Shown: positions 29,798-39,802, numbered from the stretch's first letter. The stretch is DNA of 64,000 nt from Nitrospira sp. ND1 (GCF_900170025.1 NZ_FWEX01000006.1:452501-516500), one strand, 5' to 3'. Made by a program: numbers and translations. Notes: generated by a model not told the origin, from the sequence alone.

Positions 29798-31291
29798 ATG
29801 AAAGCTGCCGCAGCCATCCAAGAGCCCCTCACATTGAGCGGCGACACCCTCAACCTGCTTGCCTGGCGTATTCCCGACCTCGTAGCCTACCAGCACGCCT
29901 TCGACGAATGGTGGCTAGCGCCGCTCGACGACGACTTCCCGCTCGTCCGGCTCAATGCCGTCGGGATTGAAATGCTCACCTCCATGAACGGCCACATTAC
30001 GGTGGGCGCGCTCGTGGAGAAGTACGGGAATAAGATCTGCGGCCCGGACGGCCAGCCCGGGACCTGGCACCTGGCACGGTGGTCCACGCCCAATTATTCG
30101 CTGTGCTACTTCGGCACGGAGCCGCCCGGGGGCCATCGCCACAAGGCCAAATGGGACCTGCTCCTGCAGCAAATCCGGGAGAGCTGGTCGGGGCAGCAGG
30201 AGTTCGAAGGTGAGGAACACCTCGAAGATTTCCATGTCCACGAGTTGAAGGAAAGTGACCTGGAGGATGGCCACTTCGATCTGATCGAAACCACCGTCTC
30301 CCACCTCTTCCGGGAACCCTGCGAAGCCCTGGGCGGCACGACCTATGGCCGCCTGCTCATGCGCCAACTACGCCGGCTCGGCTGGTTCAAACCGAAGCCA
30401 AAAGTCATTGTCGAGATCGGTGGTGGATTGGGTTATGTCGCCCGCGAGCTAGGACAGGAACTACTGCCCTTCGAGAAACAAGGCATTCAATACATTTCGT
30501 TGGATGTCACGCGCCCGTTCCTGCAGCTCCAGACCAAACGCGCGAAGGCCGGCGGCTGGACCGGCACCGGCACCCATGCCAACGGCGAATGCCTGCCCTT
30601 TAGAGACAACTCCGTCGACCTCATCATCGACAACGAAAATATGGCCGACATGACGCCGGTGAAGCTCAGCCGCAAGGAGCTCACGGAAGGCACAGGCGAG
30701 ACCGCACAACATCAAGAAGCGCTGGATTGGATCAGGCGGCTGAAGGTGCCGCTTGAGAAGGAATTGCCCGAAGAAGTGATCTTCAATCTGGGACCGATGC
30801 GGTTCGTGGCCGAAGTCTGGCGGGTACTCAAGCCGGGCGGTCGGGCATTTCTCACGGAGTTTGGCGTCGAAGAAGGTTGGCCCGCCGCCGTGAAGCTCCC
30901 CCACCACACGGAATACGAGGTGCAGTACAACCACCTGCGACAAGCGGTACGTTGGCTTGGCTTTCAGGAGCGGTACCTGTCACTCCCGCAGTTTTTGCAG
31001 ATCAAGCCGGACACGAAAGTCCTCTGCACCGGCGCGGCCTATACGATTCAACGGTTCTGTCAGGGACTGGGGCAGAACTTTTCTGTGCGGGCCTACACGG
31101 AAAGTGAGCTCACCAAAACCCTGGGCGACATCCTCCCCAAGCTCCAAGGCTGCCACTACCACGACATCGCCGACCCCGCCTGGTTCGGCCTCATCGACTT
31201 CAAGGTGCTACTGCTGGAAAAGCCGGGCGGCATCCCCCAACCGACCTTCACCGAGCAGAAGAGCGGCCTCCGCTGGTATTCGCAGAGGTAA
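29798..31291 (+). CDS. Class I SAM-dependent methyltransferase with PqqD-like N-terminal region
   Basis: 497 residues. Residues about 45-75 (VRLNAVGIEMLTSMNGHITV) read like the PqqD/RRE fold, in which LN-x-x-G and a helix lead to a G-x-x-T turn. The middle (about 200-300) is a Rossmann methyltransferase: motif I VEIGGGLGYVARELG, acidic residue in ISLDVTRP, then LPFRDNSVDLIID, and later LKPGGRAFLTEFG. The C-terminal 100 residues look like an accessory domain. The substrate is unknown. The PqqD resemblance is by eye and moderate; if real, it suggests peptide recognition. Confidence 0.75.
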   Translation: MKAAAAIQEPLTLSGDTLNLLAWRIPDLVAYQHAFDEWWLAPLDDDFPLVRLNAVGIEMLTSMNGHITVGALVEKYGNKICGPDGQPGTWHLARWSTPNYSLCYFGTEPPGGHRHKAKWDLLLQQIRESWSGQQEFEGEEHLEDFHVHELKESDLEDGHFDLIETTVSHLFREPCEALGGTTYGRLLMRQLRRLGWFKPKPKVIVEIGGGLGYVARELGQELLPFEKQGIQYISLDVTRPFLQLQTKRAKAGGWTGTGTHANGECLPFRDNSVDLIIDNENMADMTPVKLSRKELTEGTGETAQHQEALDWIRRLKVPLEKELPEEVIFNLGPMRFVAEVWRVLKPGGRAFLTEFGVEEGWPAAVKLPHHTEYEVQYNHLRQAVRWLGFQERYLSLPQFLQIKPDTKVLCTGAAYTIQRFCQGLGQNFSVRAYTESELTKTLGDILPKLQGCHYHDIADPAWFGLIDFKVLLLEKPGGIPQPTFTEQKSGLRWYSQR

Positions 31292-31459
31292 CGTTCTGGC
31301 GATTCCTCAATTTCAGCACTAGGGGCCACTCAAGTGTGATCGCGATCCGACAGAGGGAAACCTTACGCTTTAACTGAGCCTTCAACTGAACAGAAGCCAG
31401 GATTGTCATTGATCCGCACGCGCTCAAAAATAAATCGAATGACTGAAAAAAAATAGCAC

Positions 31460-32410
31460 TTATCGACCACCGGCAAGATGTATCAGCACCCCTTCGCGCA
31501 ACCCCAAATCGCTGACCAGCAGACTCGACATCCCCAATGTCTCCATCACCGTGCGCAGGATGACCGCGCCGGCAGCAATGACGTCTTCCCGTCCACGTTC
31601 AAGCCCGGGCAGGCCTTCCCGTTGCGCCTTCGAACAACTGAGTAGCTGCAACTCCAACTGCTTCACCATATTTAGCGTTAGCGTGTAGTTGTGAATTCTT
31701 GCCGGCTCATAAGCAGGCAACTGCTGAACCATAGCGGCCAGCGCAGTGATGGTTCCTGCGGTGCCGACGAACATGACTCCTGGCGACCGTGGCATTGCTG
31801 CTATTGCGGCAGTGGTTTCCCGGCGCACCCAGTCGCGCGCTTCCTGCACCTCGTCTGGGGTCGGCGGATCACTGTGCAGTATCCGTTCGCTCAACCGCAC
31901 GACACCGATATCGATGGATCTCGCCAGCGTCGCCTGGCCGGGCCGGTCCAGAATAAACTCGGTGCTCCCTCCCCCGATATCCAACGCCAGCAGATCCGTC
32001 ACACCAGAGGGCAGGCCGGAACGGATACCAAGCATGGTTCGGCGGGCTTCCTCCTCGCCGGAAATGATCTCAACCTGGAACCCGGCTTCCCGTTGGACCA
32101 GGCCTAGGAACTCATCACGATTCCCGGCATCGCGCACCGCACTCGTCGCCACGGCCGTTGCCGCGTCAACATGATAGCCGTCGATGACCTGACGCCATTC
32201 TTTCAACGTGGCCACCACTCGTGCCATGGCATCGGGACGCAGCACACGCTCCCGATCCACCCCTTGACCGAGCCGGAGAATGCGTCGGTCAGATCGGAGC
32301 TCTCTCAACCCTCCGGCAGAGGTCAGTTCCGCTATGAGCAAACGACAAGTGAGCGTCCCGATATCGATACCGGCGAAAATTCGTGTGGGAGCAGTCGTCT
32401 CGGGGATCAT
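31460..32410 (-). CDS. Ppx/GppA-family exopolyphosphatase / pppGpp phosphohydrolase
   Basis: 316 residues from the ATG at 32410. ASKHA-fold motifs: FAGIDIGTLTCRLLIAE, the ATSAVRDAGNRDEFL segment, LALDIGGGSTEFI and the GTAGTITALAAM loop. At about 315 residues it is the short form, lacking the C-terminal HD-like domain of E. coli Ppx. It hydrolyses polyphosphate or the pentaphosphate alarmone; which one cannot be told. Confidence 0.9.
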   Translation of the reverse strand: MIPETTAPTRIFAGIDIGTLTCRLLIAELTSAGGLRELRSDRRILRLGQGVDRERVLRPDAMARVVATLKEWRQVIDGYHVDAATAVATSAVRDAGNRDEFLGLVQREAGFQVEIISGEEEARRTMLGIRSGLPSGVTDLLALDIGGGSTEFILDRPGQATLARSIDIGVVRLSERILHSDPPTPDEVQEARDWVRRETTAAIAAMPRSPGVMFVGTAGTITALAAMVQQLPAYEPARIHNYTLTLNMVKQLELQLLSCSKAQREGLPGLERGREDVIAAGAVILRTVMETLGMSSLLVSDLGLREGVLIHLAGGR

Positions 32411-32420
32411 CAACTGAGTC

Positions 32421-32747
32421 TCATTGACCTTCGACCGTGATGTCGTTCATTTCCAGCAGCAACTTGGTATGTTCATCTTGCAGTGTCCGCACCTGTTGCA
32501 TCAGGCGGGTGATTTCAGAATCGGACAGGATACGGTCTGCCGATTCACCACGATCGTGCAACGCAATCGTCCGTTCGCCGATGTCCCCGTGGAGATCGTC
32601 AAGCTGCTGATCCACCTTTCGCAATTCCAAGCGGTAGCGCAGTAGTTCGCCCTCTTCCAGCGCGCGCGTGGCGGCCTTGGCCGTGCCGTGCCGCAATGTC
32701 ACCCAGCCGGCCCGCAAATCGTGACTCAAGCGCTGCAACATTCCCAT
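32421..32747 (-). CDS. Small coiled-coil protein of unknown function
   Basis: 108 residues, highly charged and helical (ALEEGELLRYRLELRKVDQQLDDLHGDIGER; LMQQVRTLQDEHTKLLLEM), with heptad-like Leu spacing suggesting a coiled coil. Good ribosome binding site GGAGGGTGATCG before the ATG. It sits 10 bases ahead of the Ppx-like gene and 37 bases after recG, so is probably co-transcribed. No family recognised. Confidence 0.65.
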   Translation of the reverse strand: MGMLQRLSHDLRAGWVTLRHGTAKAATRALEEGELLRYRLELRKVDQQLDDLHGDIGERTIALHDRGESADRILSDSEITRLMQQVRTLQDEHTKLLLEMNDITVEGQ

Positions 32748-32784
32748 CGATCACCCTCCACCCAACCGGCAGTGTCCCAGCTGC

Positions 32785-35325
32785 TTAGCTCACATCTCCC
32801 AAGGCCAGCTTACCTCGCCAGCGACGAAACATCGCGGCCTTGAACGCCTGGTGCTGGGGTAACATCAGGCCCGGATCCTCTTCCAACAACGTCACGGCTT
32901 CCTGCCTGGCCTGCTCCAACAATTGCGCGTCCCGCACCAGATTCGCAGCTCGAAACTCCGGCACCCCCCACTGACGCAGCCCCAGAAATTCACCGGGGCC
33001 TCTGATCCGGAGATCTTCTTCGGCAATGACAAATCCATCGTTCGAGTTCACGAGCGCGGCCAACCGTTGTTGCGCATTGGAGGCATTCTGCTCCGGCGGG
33101 CCGTCACGGCTGACCCGCGTCCTGGCCTCTCGCGCGAGGTATGTGGCGATCAAAATACAGAGCGATTGATGTGCCCCACGCCCGACACGCCCTCGCAATT
33201 GATGTAACTGCGCCAACCCGAATCGTTCGGCATGCTCGATGACCATGACCGTCGCATTCGGCACGTCTACCCCGACCTCGATCACTGTGGTCGCGACGAG
33301 AACCTGAATCGTCCCGGCCTTGAAGGCCGCCATGGTGCGCTCTTTTTCCGCCGTCGGAAGCCGGCCGTGCAGCAATCCAACCCGCGCCTGAGGAAAGACC
33401 TCGCGCTGCAGGTGTTCCGCTCCCTGGATCGCCGCCTTGAGATCGACCTTCTCAGATTCCTCGACCAGCGGGTAGACGATATACGCCTGGCGCCCGGCCT
33501 TCAACTCATCTCCCACCAGCTGCCAGGTCTTGTGACGTTGCCCGTCGGTATAGAGCAATGTTCGCACCGGTTTGCGGCCCGGCGGCAGCATGTCGATCAC
33601 CGATACATCTAAATCCCCATAGACCGTCATGGCCAGGGTTCTCGGTATCGGCGTCGCCGTCATCACCAGCACGTCCGGTCGATACCCTTTCTCCAGCAAC
33701 GTCTTCCTTTGCAGGACGCCGAACTTATGCTGTTCATCAACAATCACCAGGCCAAGGTTCGCGAACCGCACCTTCTTTTGAATCAATGCATGGGTGCCGA
33801 TCGCGATCTGCGCAGCGCCGGACTCCAACTGCTTCAGCGTCTCGTTCCGGTCTTTTGCCTTCCCGCCGCTAGTCAGAAGCACTGCCTTCAACCCCACTGC
33901 CCTCAGCAAGGGGACAAGATTCAGATAGTGCTGTTCGGCCAGAATTTCGGTAGGGACCATCAACGCCGTCTGGCAGCCCGATCCACAAGCCATCACAAGG
34001 GCATGCAGCGCCACGACGGTCTTCCCGGACCCGACATCACCCTGCACCAGGCGATTCATCGGCCGCGAGGTCACCATGTCGGCTTGGATCTCACGAAACA
34101 CACGTTCCTGCGCGGAGGTCAGCGTAAAGGGAAGGATCTTCGCCAGTTGCTTCAGTTGCGCCACGTGAGGATTAAACCGAAATGATTTGAGCTCTTCCTT
34201 CATCTCCCGTTGGCGAAGCACCATGGCCGCCTGTAGCAGAAACAGTTCTTCAAACGCCAATCGTCGGTGAGCAGACGTCACCCCCTGATCCAGGGCGGCC
34301 AGATCCGTCTTCGGCAAGGGAAAATGCACGTGTTGAATCGCCTCGCCGATCGGCGGCAGCCGATGGCACGCACGGACAGACAGAGGCAGTACCTCCTCTA
34401 TGTCAGCCCCATACTCCGCCAGCAACCCCTGCATCAAAACTCGCATCTGACGTGACGTCCACCCCTTCGTCTCATGGTAGATCGGAACGATGCGCCCCAC
34501 ATGGAGTAACTCATCCTCGCCGCCGCTCAAGACTTCAAATTGCGTCGCTTCCAACCGCACATCGGTCCACCCACCCCGACCGGCCGCCACCCGCCCAGAC
34601 ATCATGACCCGCAGGCCTTCCTTCAACACATCTTCCAAGTATGGTTGATTAAAAAACACCGCGTGCACAGTCCCCGTTGCGTCCTGAACCGCCACATCGA
34701 GAATCGACAGCCGGCGAACGCGCGCACGCGTTGCCTCTGCCCGAGTGATCACGCCGCAAACGCTCCGTGTAGCCCCCGGCACAAGCTCGGCCACCGGCGT
34801 GATGACCGAACGATCTTCATAGCGCCATGGTAACGTCCACAAGGCCTGCTCGACAGTGCGCACGCCCAGCCGCTCCAGCAAGAGGGTTCGTTTGGGACCA
34901 ACTCCTTTTGCATATTGAATCGATAGCTCCCACAGCGGTCTGGCAGGACTGGACCGAACCGGTAAAGGTTGTACTTGGTTCTCCTTCGGAGGCCCCGCCG
35001 GCTGACTCACCGCTCGCGCGTCCCCTTGTAGGCGGCTGAGCAGCGCCAGCGCTTTCGTGAGCCGATCCTGCTGTTCGAGGGGTGTGAGCCGAGTGTGAAA
35101 GTCGACAAACAGGTTGCGTAGTGCGATCAGTTCCGTCTCCAGCGCTCGCGGATAGACTCGCTCGCCAAGAGTGCCAATTACCTGTTGCGACACAAAACGG
35201 TCAAGATTCCTGACCGCCGAGAGATGGGCGTACGCATCGCGACAAGCAAATTCAATCGGTCTGGTTACACGATGCAGGAAGGCTTGGAAAGGATCGTGAG
35301 AGTCGGCGGATTCAGGACGTGGCAT
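32785..35325 (-). CDS. recG: ATP-dependent DNA helicase RecG
   Basis: 846 residues from the ATG at 35325; a GTG at 35352 would add nine. Has an N-terminal extension of about 150 residues seen in some lineages, the OB/wedge domain (SVCGVITRAEATRARVRRLSILDVAVQD), helicase motif I GDVGSGKTVVALHAL, motif II IVDEQHKFGVLQRK, motif III TATPIPRTLAMT, motif VI QLRGRVGRGAHQSLCIL and the C-terminal RGPGEFLGLRQWG. Remodels stalled replication forks and Holliday junctions. Confidence 0.95.
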   Translation of the reverse strand: MPRPESADSHDPFQAFLHRVTRPIEFACRDAYAHLSAVRNLDRFVSQQVIGTLGERVYPRALETELIALRNLFVDFHTRLTPLEQQDRLTKALALLSRLQGDARAVSQPAGPPKENQVQPLPVRSSPARPLWELSIQYAKGVGPKRTLLLERLGVRTVEQALWTLPWRYEDRSVITPVAELVPGATRSVCGVITRAEATRARVRRLSILDVAVQDATGTVHAVFFNQPYLEDVLKEGLRVMMSGRVAAGRGGWTDVRLEATQFEVLSGGEDELLHVGRIVPIYHETKGWTSRQMRVLMQGLLAEYGADIEEVLPLSVRACHRLPPIGEAIQHVHFPLPKTDLAALDQGVTSAHRRLAFEELFLLQAAMVLRQREMKEELKSFRFNPHVAQLKQLAKILPFTLTSAQERVFREIQADMVTSRPMNRLVQGDVGSGKTVVALHALVMACGSGCQTALMVPTEILAEQHYLNLVPLLRAVGLKAVLLTSGGKAKDRNETLKQLESGAAQIAIGTHALIQKKVRFANLGLVIVDEQHKFGVLQRKTLLEKGYRPDVLVMTATPIPRTLAMTVYGDLDVSVIDMLPPGRKPVRTLLYTDGQRHKTWQLVGDELKAGRQAYIVYPLVEESEKVDLKAAIQGAEHLQREVFPQARVGLLHGRLPTAEKERTMAAFKAGTIQVLVATTVIEVGVDVPNATVMVIEHAERFGLAQLHQLRGRVGRGAHQSLCILIATYLAREARTRVSRDGPPEQNASNAQQRLAALVNSNDGFVIAEEDLRIRGPGEFLGLRQWGVPEFRAANLVRDAQLLEQARQEAVTLLEEDPGLMLPQHQAFKAAMFRRWRGKLALGDVS

Positions 35326-35487
35326 CCTGGAGCAGGATCGTACCACAGCCACCTTGACGGCTCAACGAGGGGACTTCTGCCGAATGGTAGCCAGTCGCAC
35401 AGACCCCGGCTGCTTTTTCAACTTCCCTTTGTCCGCTCCCGGCTCGGTGGTACAGTGAATTCGCGTAGGATTCACGGAAGGACACCT

Positions 35488-36930
35488 ATGTATCGACGCA
35501 ATATCAAACATATTCTCGGGCCTCTAGCCGTGTTGATCGGCATCTTTATTTTCTATCAAACCTGGCTGAAGCCTCGCTATTTCCACGACACACCGGCTCC
35601 ATCACCGCAGGTCATTGTCGAGGAAACCACCCCTGCGTCGAACGCTCCTGTGGCCCCATCGCAGGAACGTACCGCCCCGGAGATCAAACGGTCAAGGACT
35701 ATCGATCCCGTCAGCATTCCAGTTCCGAGACATCCCGAGCTGCTCGGAGCCATTCACGAAGAACTCGAGAAGCACAATATTGCCTTAGCAGAGACGAAAC
35801 TGGAGGAACTGCCGTCGTCGATCCTGACGGAATCCGCCACCAAGCGGCATGTTGCCATCTTGTGGAATAACCTCGGAATCATCCAGGAAAGAAGCGGGGG
35901 GACCGAAGTTTCCGTGAAAGCATTTAAGAAAGCGGTCGCGCTCGACCCCCAAAATCCGATTGCCCACCTCAATCTCGCCCATGCCTACTGGGGGTTGCGG
36001 GACCCCGCACTCACGGAAGATTTCCTCCGGAAAGTCGTGGCACTGTCTCCGGATGAGCCGTTCCCCCATGTTGCCTTGGCAGACCTGCTACAGGAGAAGG
36101 ATCACCTCCCGGAAGCCGGCAAACACCTCGCGCAGGCCCAGGAACGAATTAAGAAAGACCCCGGTCTTCAGTCTTATCTGAAGGCGGTCACGACGAAAGT
36201 ACATCGCGCCGAGAAGGTCGAGGATAAATTCTCGACGCACAGCAGCGTCCACTTCACCGTCAAGTACGACGGAGGTGACGACCCGGACACGTGGACGACC
36301 GTGCTGGATATTCTTGAAGAGGCCTATCGGGAAATCGGTCAGAAATTCAACTTTTTCCCGTCAAAGCCGATCATAGTCGTCCTGCACACAAAGAATCAGT
36401 TTCAAGGCGCCACGGGAAGCCCTGGTTGGGCGGATGGCCTGTTCGATCCCGTCCTTGGGCGCATTCAAATCCCAACCCAAGGCGCTGCAACGGATCGGGC
36501 TTGGCTGAGTCGAGTGCTTCGTCACGAATTTGTGCATGCCCTGATTCACGAGGAATTGGGGGCAACCGGTGGAATGATTCCAACCTGGCTGAATGAAGGC
36601 TTGGCAATGCAGCTGGCCGGTGATCCCTGGCAAGAGGTGACCAGCGTCACGCCCGGTGAGCACAGCCTGGTTCCTTTGACGGCGCTTGAGGGTAGTTGGG
36701 AGAGTCTGCCTGCGGAGAAGGTCAGTCTCGCTTATAGGGAGGCCAATGCCGCCACCCACTATCTCATTGAACGGTTCGGCATGCACAAGGTTCACGAGGT
36801 GCTGGTCCACCTGAAGGCCCGTCAGACAATTGCTGCCGCCATGCAGGATAGGCTGCTGCTGTCATACGATCACTTCCAGCAGCAATGGGCGGACAGTCTG
36901 GGCTCCACACTGGCTCAGCCAAAATCCTAA
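35488..36930 (+). CDS. Membrane-anchored TPR protein with gluzincin-type (MA clan) peptidase domain
   Basis: 480 residues from the ATG at 35488. Residues 9-24 form a transmembrane anchor, then a Pro/Thr-rich linker, then TPR units (about 80-230; NNLGIIQERSGGTEVSVKAFKKAVALDPQNPIAH shows the pattern). The C-terminal domain has HEFVH at 346-350 and WLNEGLAM about 20 residues on, the zinc-binding HExxH plus Glu of MA-clan peptidases. Probably a periplasmic, membrane-held metallopeptidase. Convergent with 36933-37841, with only two bases between the genes. Confidence 0.82.
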   Translation: MYRRNIKHILGPLAVLIGIFIFYQTWLKPRYFHDTPAPSPQVIVEETTPASNAPVAPSQERTAPEIKRSRTIDPVSIPVPRHPELLGAIHEELEKHNIALAETKLEELPSSILTESATKRHVAILWNNLGIIQERSGGTEVSVKAFKKAVALDPQNPIAHLNLAHAYWGLRDPALTEDFLRKVVALSPDEPFPHVALADLLQEKDHLPEAGKHLAQAQERIKKDPGLQSYLKAVTTKVHRAEKVEDKFSTHSSVHFTVKYDGGDDPDTWTTVLDILEEAYREIGQKFNFFPSKPIIVVLHTKNQFQGATGSPGWADGLFDPVLGRIQIPTQGAATDRAWLSRVLRHEFVHALIHEELGATGGMIPTWLNEGLAMQLAGDPWQEVTSVTPGEHSLVPLTALEGSWESLPAEKVSLAYREANAATHYLIERFGMHKVHEVLVHLKARQTIAAAMQDRLLLSYDHFQQQWADSLGSTLAQPKS

Positions 36931-36932
36931 GG

Positions 36933-37841
36933 CTATCGCAGCTTCGTCTGGTACGCGTGATGCCTCGACGCAGCGCTAAGATTCCAAGATGGAATGGCCT
37001 GGGGATGGGCACGAAGCTCCGGCTCGGTCGGAGACTCCTCAATGCGATCCAGTTGCTCGAACGAATCCTCCCATAACAGCGTTCCGGACGTGCGATCGTA
37101 GGTCCGCACAACCAAATCAAAAATATGTCCGATGGGGTCGCCGACCGGCCTGACGAACAGCCCACCGAATAACACCCCTTCGACCCGGGCCCGCTTTCGA
37201 ACCCCTGGGGCGAACTGATCCTGCCAGACAAGTCCGCCCGTGAAAGGATTTACGGCCCGAACCGAGAAGAGGGTCTGAAGTGGAATGGTGCTGGAAACCG
37301 ATACTTGTAGCGCCGATGTGCGGGTCGGGATGATCGTCGCGCTGGCTCTCGTCATCCCTCCTTCGCCCAATTTGAGCAAGTTCAGCTGCCCTTCCCAAAG
37401 AAACCGCCCCGTTTCTGCATCGTACACTCTCAACATAAAGACTGACTTCCCTTTAGAGTCAGTTCCAATGCCACCGGCAAAGATGCGCCCCTTATTCCCA
37501 TCATGTTCGGCGACGCCCTCTTCCTTCACGTTTACATCGAACGAATCCTCCGACAGGATGGCGCCTGTCGGCGCATCGTAAGTCCGTACCGTAATCATTG
37601 ACGACCCGGCCGCCTGAAACCCAAACCCGGCTGCTAACACTTCTGAATGATCGGCAGGCACTTGGGCCACGCCCTTCCCGCTAAATCCAGAAGCGGTTAT
37701 GCTGCCGGGAGATACGTGGGAGGGGGCAGCTGAGGAAAGGCCGGAAATGAGCACAAGCACACTCGTCGCCCACAAAGCTAACGCCAACCGTCGCTCCTTT
37801 GGTTGACGACCGAACCTTCTCGACCCTCTGCTTGATCGCAT
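36933..37841 (-). CDS. Exported repeat protein, possible PQQ-like propeller
   Basis: 302 residues from the ATG at 37841, giving a signal peptide (RRLALALWATSVLVLISGL, cut near SSAAP). The frame is open to 37946 but that adds a region without secretion features. Three or more units share the pattern V-R-x-Y-D-x-x-T/S-G-x-x-L-W-E-D (VRTYDAPTGAILSEDSF; LRVYDAETGRFLWEGQL; VRTYDRTSGTLLWEDSF), similar to PQQ-like propeller blades. Too few units for a full propeller, so it may be half of one or oligomerise. Function unknown. Confidence 0.6.
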   Translation of the reverse strand: MRSSRGSRRFGRQPKERRLALALWATSVLVLISGLSSAAPSHVSPGSITASGFSGKGVAQVPADHSEVLAAGFGFQAAGSSMITVRTYDAPTGAILSEDSFDVNVKEEGVAEHDGNKGRIFAGGIGTDSKGKSVFMLRVYDAETGRFLWEGQLNLLKLGEGGMTRASATIIPTRTSALQVSVSSTIPLQTLFSVRAVNPFTGGLVWQDQFAPGVRKRARVEGVLFGGLFVRPVGDPIGHIFDLVVRTYDRTSGTLLWEDSFEQLDRIEESPTEPELRAHPQAIPSWNLSAASRHHAYQTKLR

Positions 37842-38120
37842 TCCAAGAAGCCACCCAGCAATGCTCTCTGAAAATATATGTAGGGCCACGTGTGCCTCCC
37901 TGTGAGAGGCGGATTCTCGCTCGAATACCCACAGGCCGTAAATCACACAGCGGGCCGGGCTGGCCCCTCAAAGGTTGGGTACATGATCGCATCCTCAGGT
38001 GAGCTTGGACTTGCGGGGACAGGGGGATCCCTGGTGACGAGCCCCCAGACAAATCGCCTGGCATTAGAACCAGGGGCCAGGGAACTTGCGATGGGCAATC
38101 GCGGCAGTTATAGTGCCTCC

Positions 38121-38537
38121 ATGAAGGCATTTCGTCCGGTCATCACTCTGCTCGTTGCTCTGGTCGTGCTGGAAGGCCTTCTTTTTGAGGCAGGATCAGC
38201 CAACTCGCTGGCCACGATCCGGGACGGTATTTTGTTAGGGTTTCTGTTCGGGGTTCCGACACTACTGGTGGCGGGAATTCTCCTACTCCGTCAACACTGG
38301 GTCGTGATGGCAGCCGTCATGTACAGCACGATTGCCCTGGCACTCGATCTCTCTACAATTGTCCAGGAAGCAAGCCAGGCTTCCCCCCGCCCTCCGATCC
38401 TGGCACTGACACTCGGAAGCAGCCTGCTTAATTTTCTCCTCATGATCTTCGGGGGCCGGTGCGCGCTTTCCTTCCGGCCGGACGAATCGCCTCCAACACC
38501 CCCCCATCCCAATCTTCAGTCCCCTTCTTCATCCTAA
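38121..38537 (+). CDS. Small integral membrane protein
   Basis: 138 residues, four predicted membrane segments (VITLLVALVVLEGLLF; DGILLGFLFGVPTLLVAGILLL; WVVMAAVMYSTIALALDL; ILALTLGSSLLNFLLMIFGG) and a Pro/Ser-rich tail. I chose the ATG at 38121 because the longer frame has no coding character. The last 98 bases overlap the 3' end of the decayed methyltransferase on the other strand. No family recognised. Confidence 0.55.
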   Translation: MKAFRPVITLLVALVVLEGLLFEAGSANSLATIRDGILLGFLFGVPTLLVAGILLLRQHWVVMAAVMYSTIALALDLSTIVQEASQASPRPPILALTLGSSLLNFLLMIFGGRCALSFRPDESPPTPPHPNLQSPSSS

Positions 38538-39337
38538 GCGGCCTGATCCGCACAAACCCCGCCGCTCGAAGCCACTCGGCTGTTTCACTGAATGAATAGG
38601 TATTTCCCGCAGGTGTAACCAACAGCATACTCACGGCGAACAGGCTGGCTTCTTCGGGATAGAGGCCTTCTCGGTCGTGAAGAAATACATCCTGAATGAT
38701 CAGTCGTCCGCCGGGGGATAATGCAGAATACAATCGCCGAAACAGCGCCTGGTTTTCTTCCGCGGAATAGATATGGAGCACATTGGAATACCACACTACA
38801 TCATACTGACCCGGCTAGCACCTCATCCATAAAGTTGGGCGGCAGATAGGACAGCCGCTTCCTTGCCCTGTGTGTCGCAGCAATCTCTTTCGCCACATCC
38901 AAGGAGCGGTGATGCATCGCTCAGGTAAACCGACGCCGATACGCCAGCAAGTCCGGCTGATCGCGTTCCAGCGGACTCCCGGTTCGAACAACCCGCGCGA
39001 GCCGCGACCAATCCACCCAGTGACTCTGCAACAACTCAACGTAGGCTCCTCGGTATTTGGGATGCTTCGCATTCAACACCGTTGCGGAAAATGGGGTGTT
39101 ACGGTAGGCCTTCTCGCGCTTCCTCAACAATCCGCACATCGCAAGATTCCGACAAAGAATGTCCACCCCTCGCTCGCTCACATCAAGAGCCTGAGCAAGC
39201 TTCTGGATAGACCAGCTCCCCGATCCCATTGCGGTAAAGAGACTCAGCTCCGGCGCGGTGACAATCACACGCGGCAATCGGCAGGCAGCCAGGAGGCGAT
39301 GAAAGGTTTCAATACTGGTGATGGGAGGGCGCATCAC
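38440..39337 (-). pseudogene. Decayed plant-type O-methyltransferase
   Basis: Two recognisable halves. The 5' half (39337-38921) has the winged-helix dimerisation domain (SIQKLAQALDVSERGVDILCRNL). An in-frame TGA at 38921-38923 stands where family members continue R-A-M-H, and the frame continues after it. The SAM-binding motif I is missing between ATHRAR and KRLSYLPPNF, by comparison with the family's usual spacing. An extra G in the CCC at 38810-38812 shifts the frame just before GQYDVVWYSNVLHIYS. The 3' half has LSPGGRLIIQDVFLH. Three separate lesions make it a non-functional remnant. Confidence 0.8.
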
Positions 39338-39364
39338 GAGGTAACCCGGCTGAATTATCTCGTG

Positions 39365-39802
39365 CTATGGCTCAATCTTGAATAGATTCTGGCACCAGCG
39401 CACGGCAGCAAGGACCTCATCAAACCGCTGAAAGTCTACTGTCTTGTGGAACGTAATGGCGACATATTCGTCATTCATATCGGTCTGTTCCGCGAAGCCT
39501 GCCTTCAGAAGCGCAGGACGCTTCTTAGACACCGCAGGGCCCAGAAAATACTTGGCCTGTTTCGCCACTTCATCGGTACCCAGGTCTTCGGTTGTTCCAT
39601 CGCACATCAGACTCTTCACATCGTCCATGGCGATGCCGTGCTGGCAGAGGAGTTGCCCGTCCGACCGCACCTCCAACAGCCACCCATCATCCCCCAGATC
39701 AAGCGCCAAGGCTCCACCGGGCTCCAGCTCATAAAATTGCGGAACCGTACTCACCAGCCGTGCTCGAGCCTGTTCCCATGATGGAAGCGCGACGGCATTC
39801 AT
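39365..39802 (-). CDS. Protein of unknown function, last in redoxin-MBL-TPR operon
   Basis: 145 residues, soluble, alpha/beta-like, no signal peptide. Contains GGALALDLGDDGWLLEVRSDGQLLCQHGIAMDDVKSLMCDG and ends in RWCQNLFKIEP. No family recognised. The ATG overlaps the TPR gene's stop by four bases (ATGA), so translation is coupled. Confidence 0.65.
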   Translation of the reverse strand: MNAVALPSWEQARARLVSTVPQFYELEPGGALALDLGDDGWLLEVRSDGQLLCQHGIAMDDVKSLMCDGTTEDLGTDEVAKQAKYFLGPAVSKKRPALLKAGFAEQTDMNDEYVAITFHKTVDFQRFDEVLAAVRWCQNLFKIEP

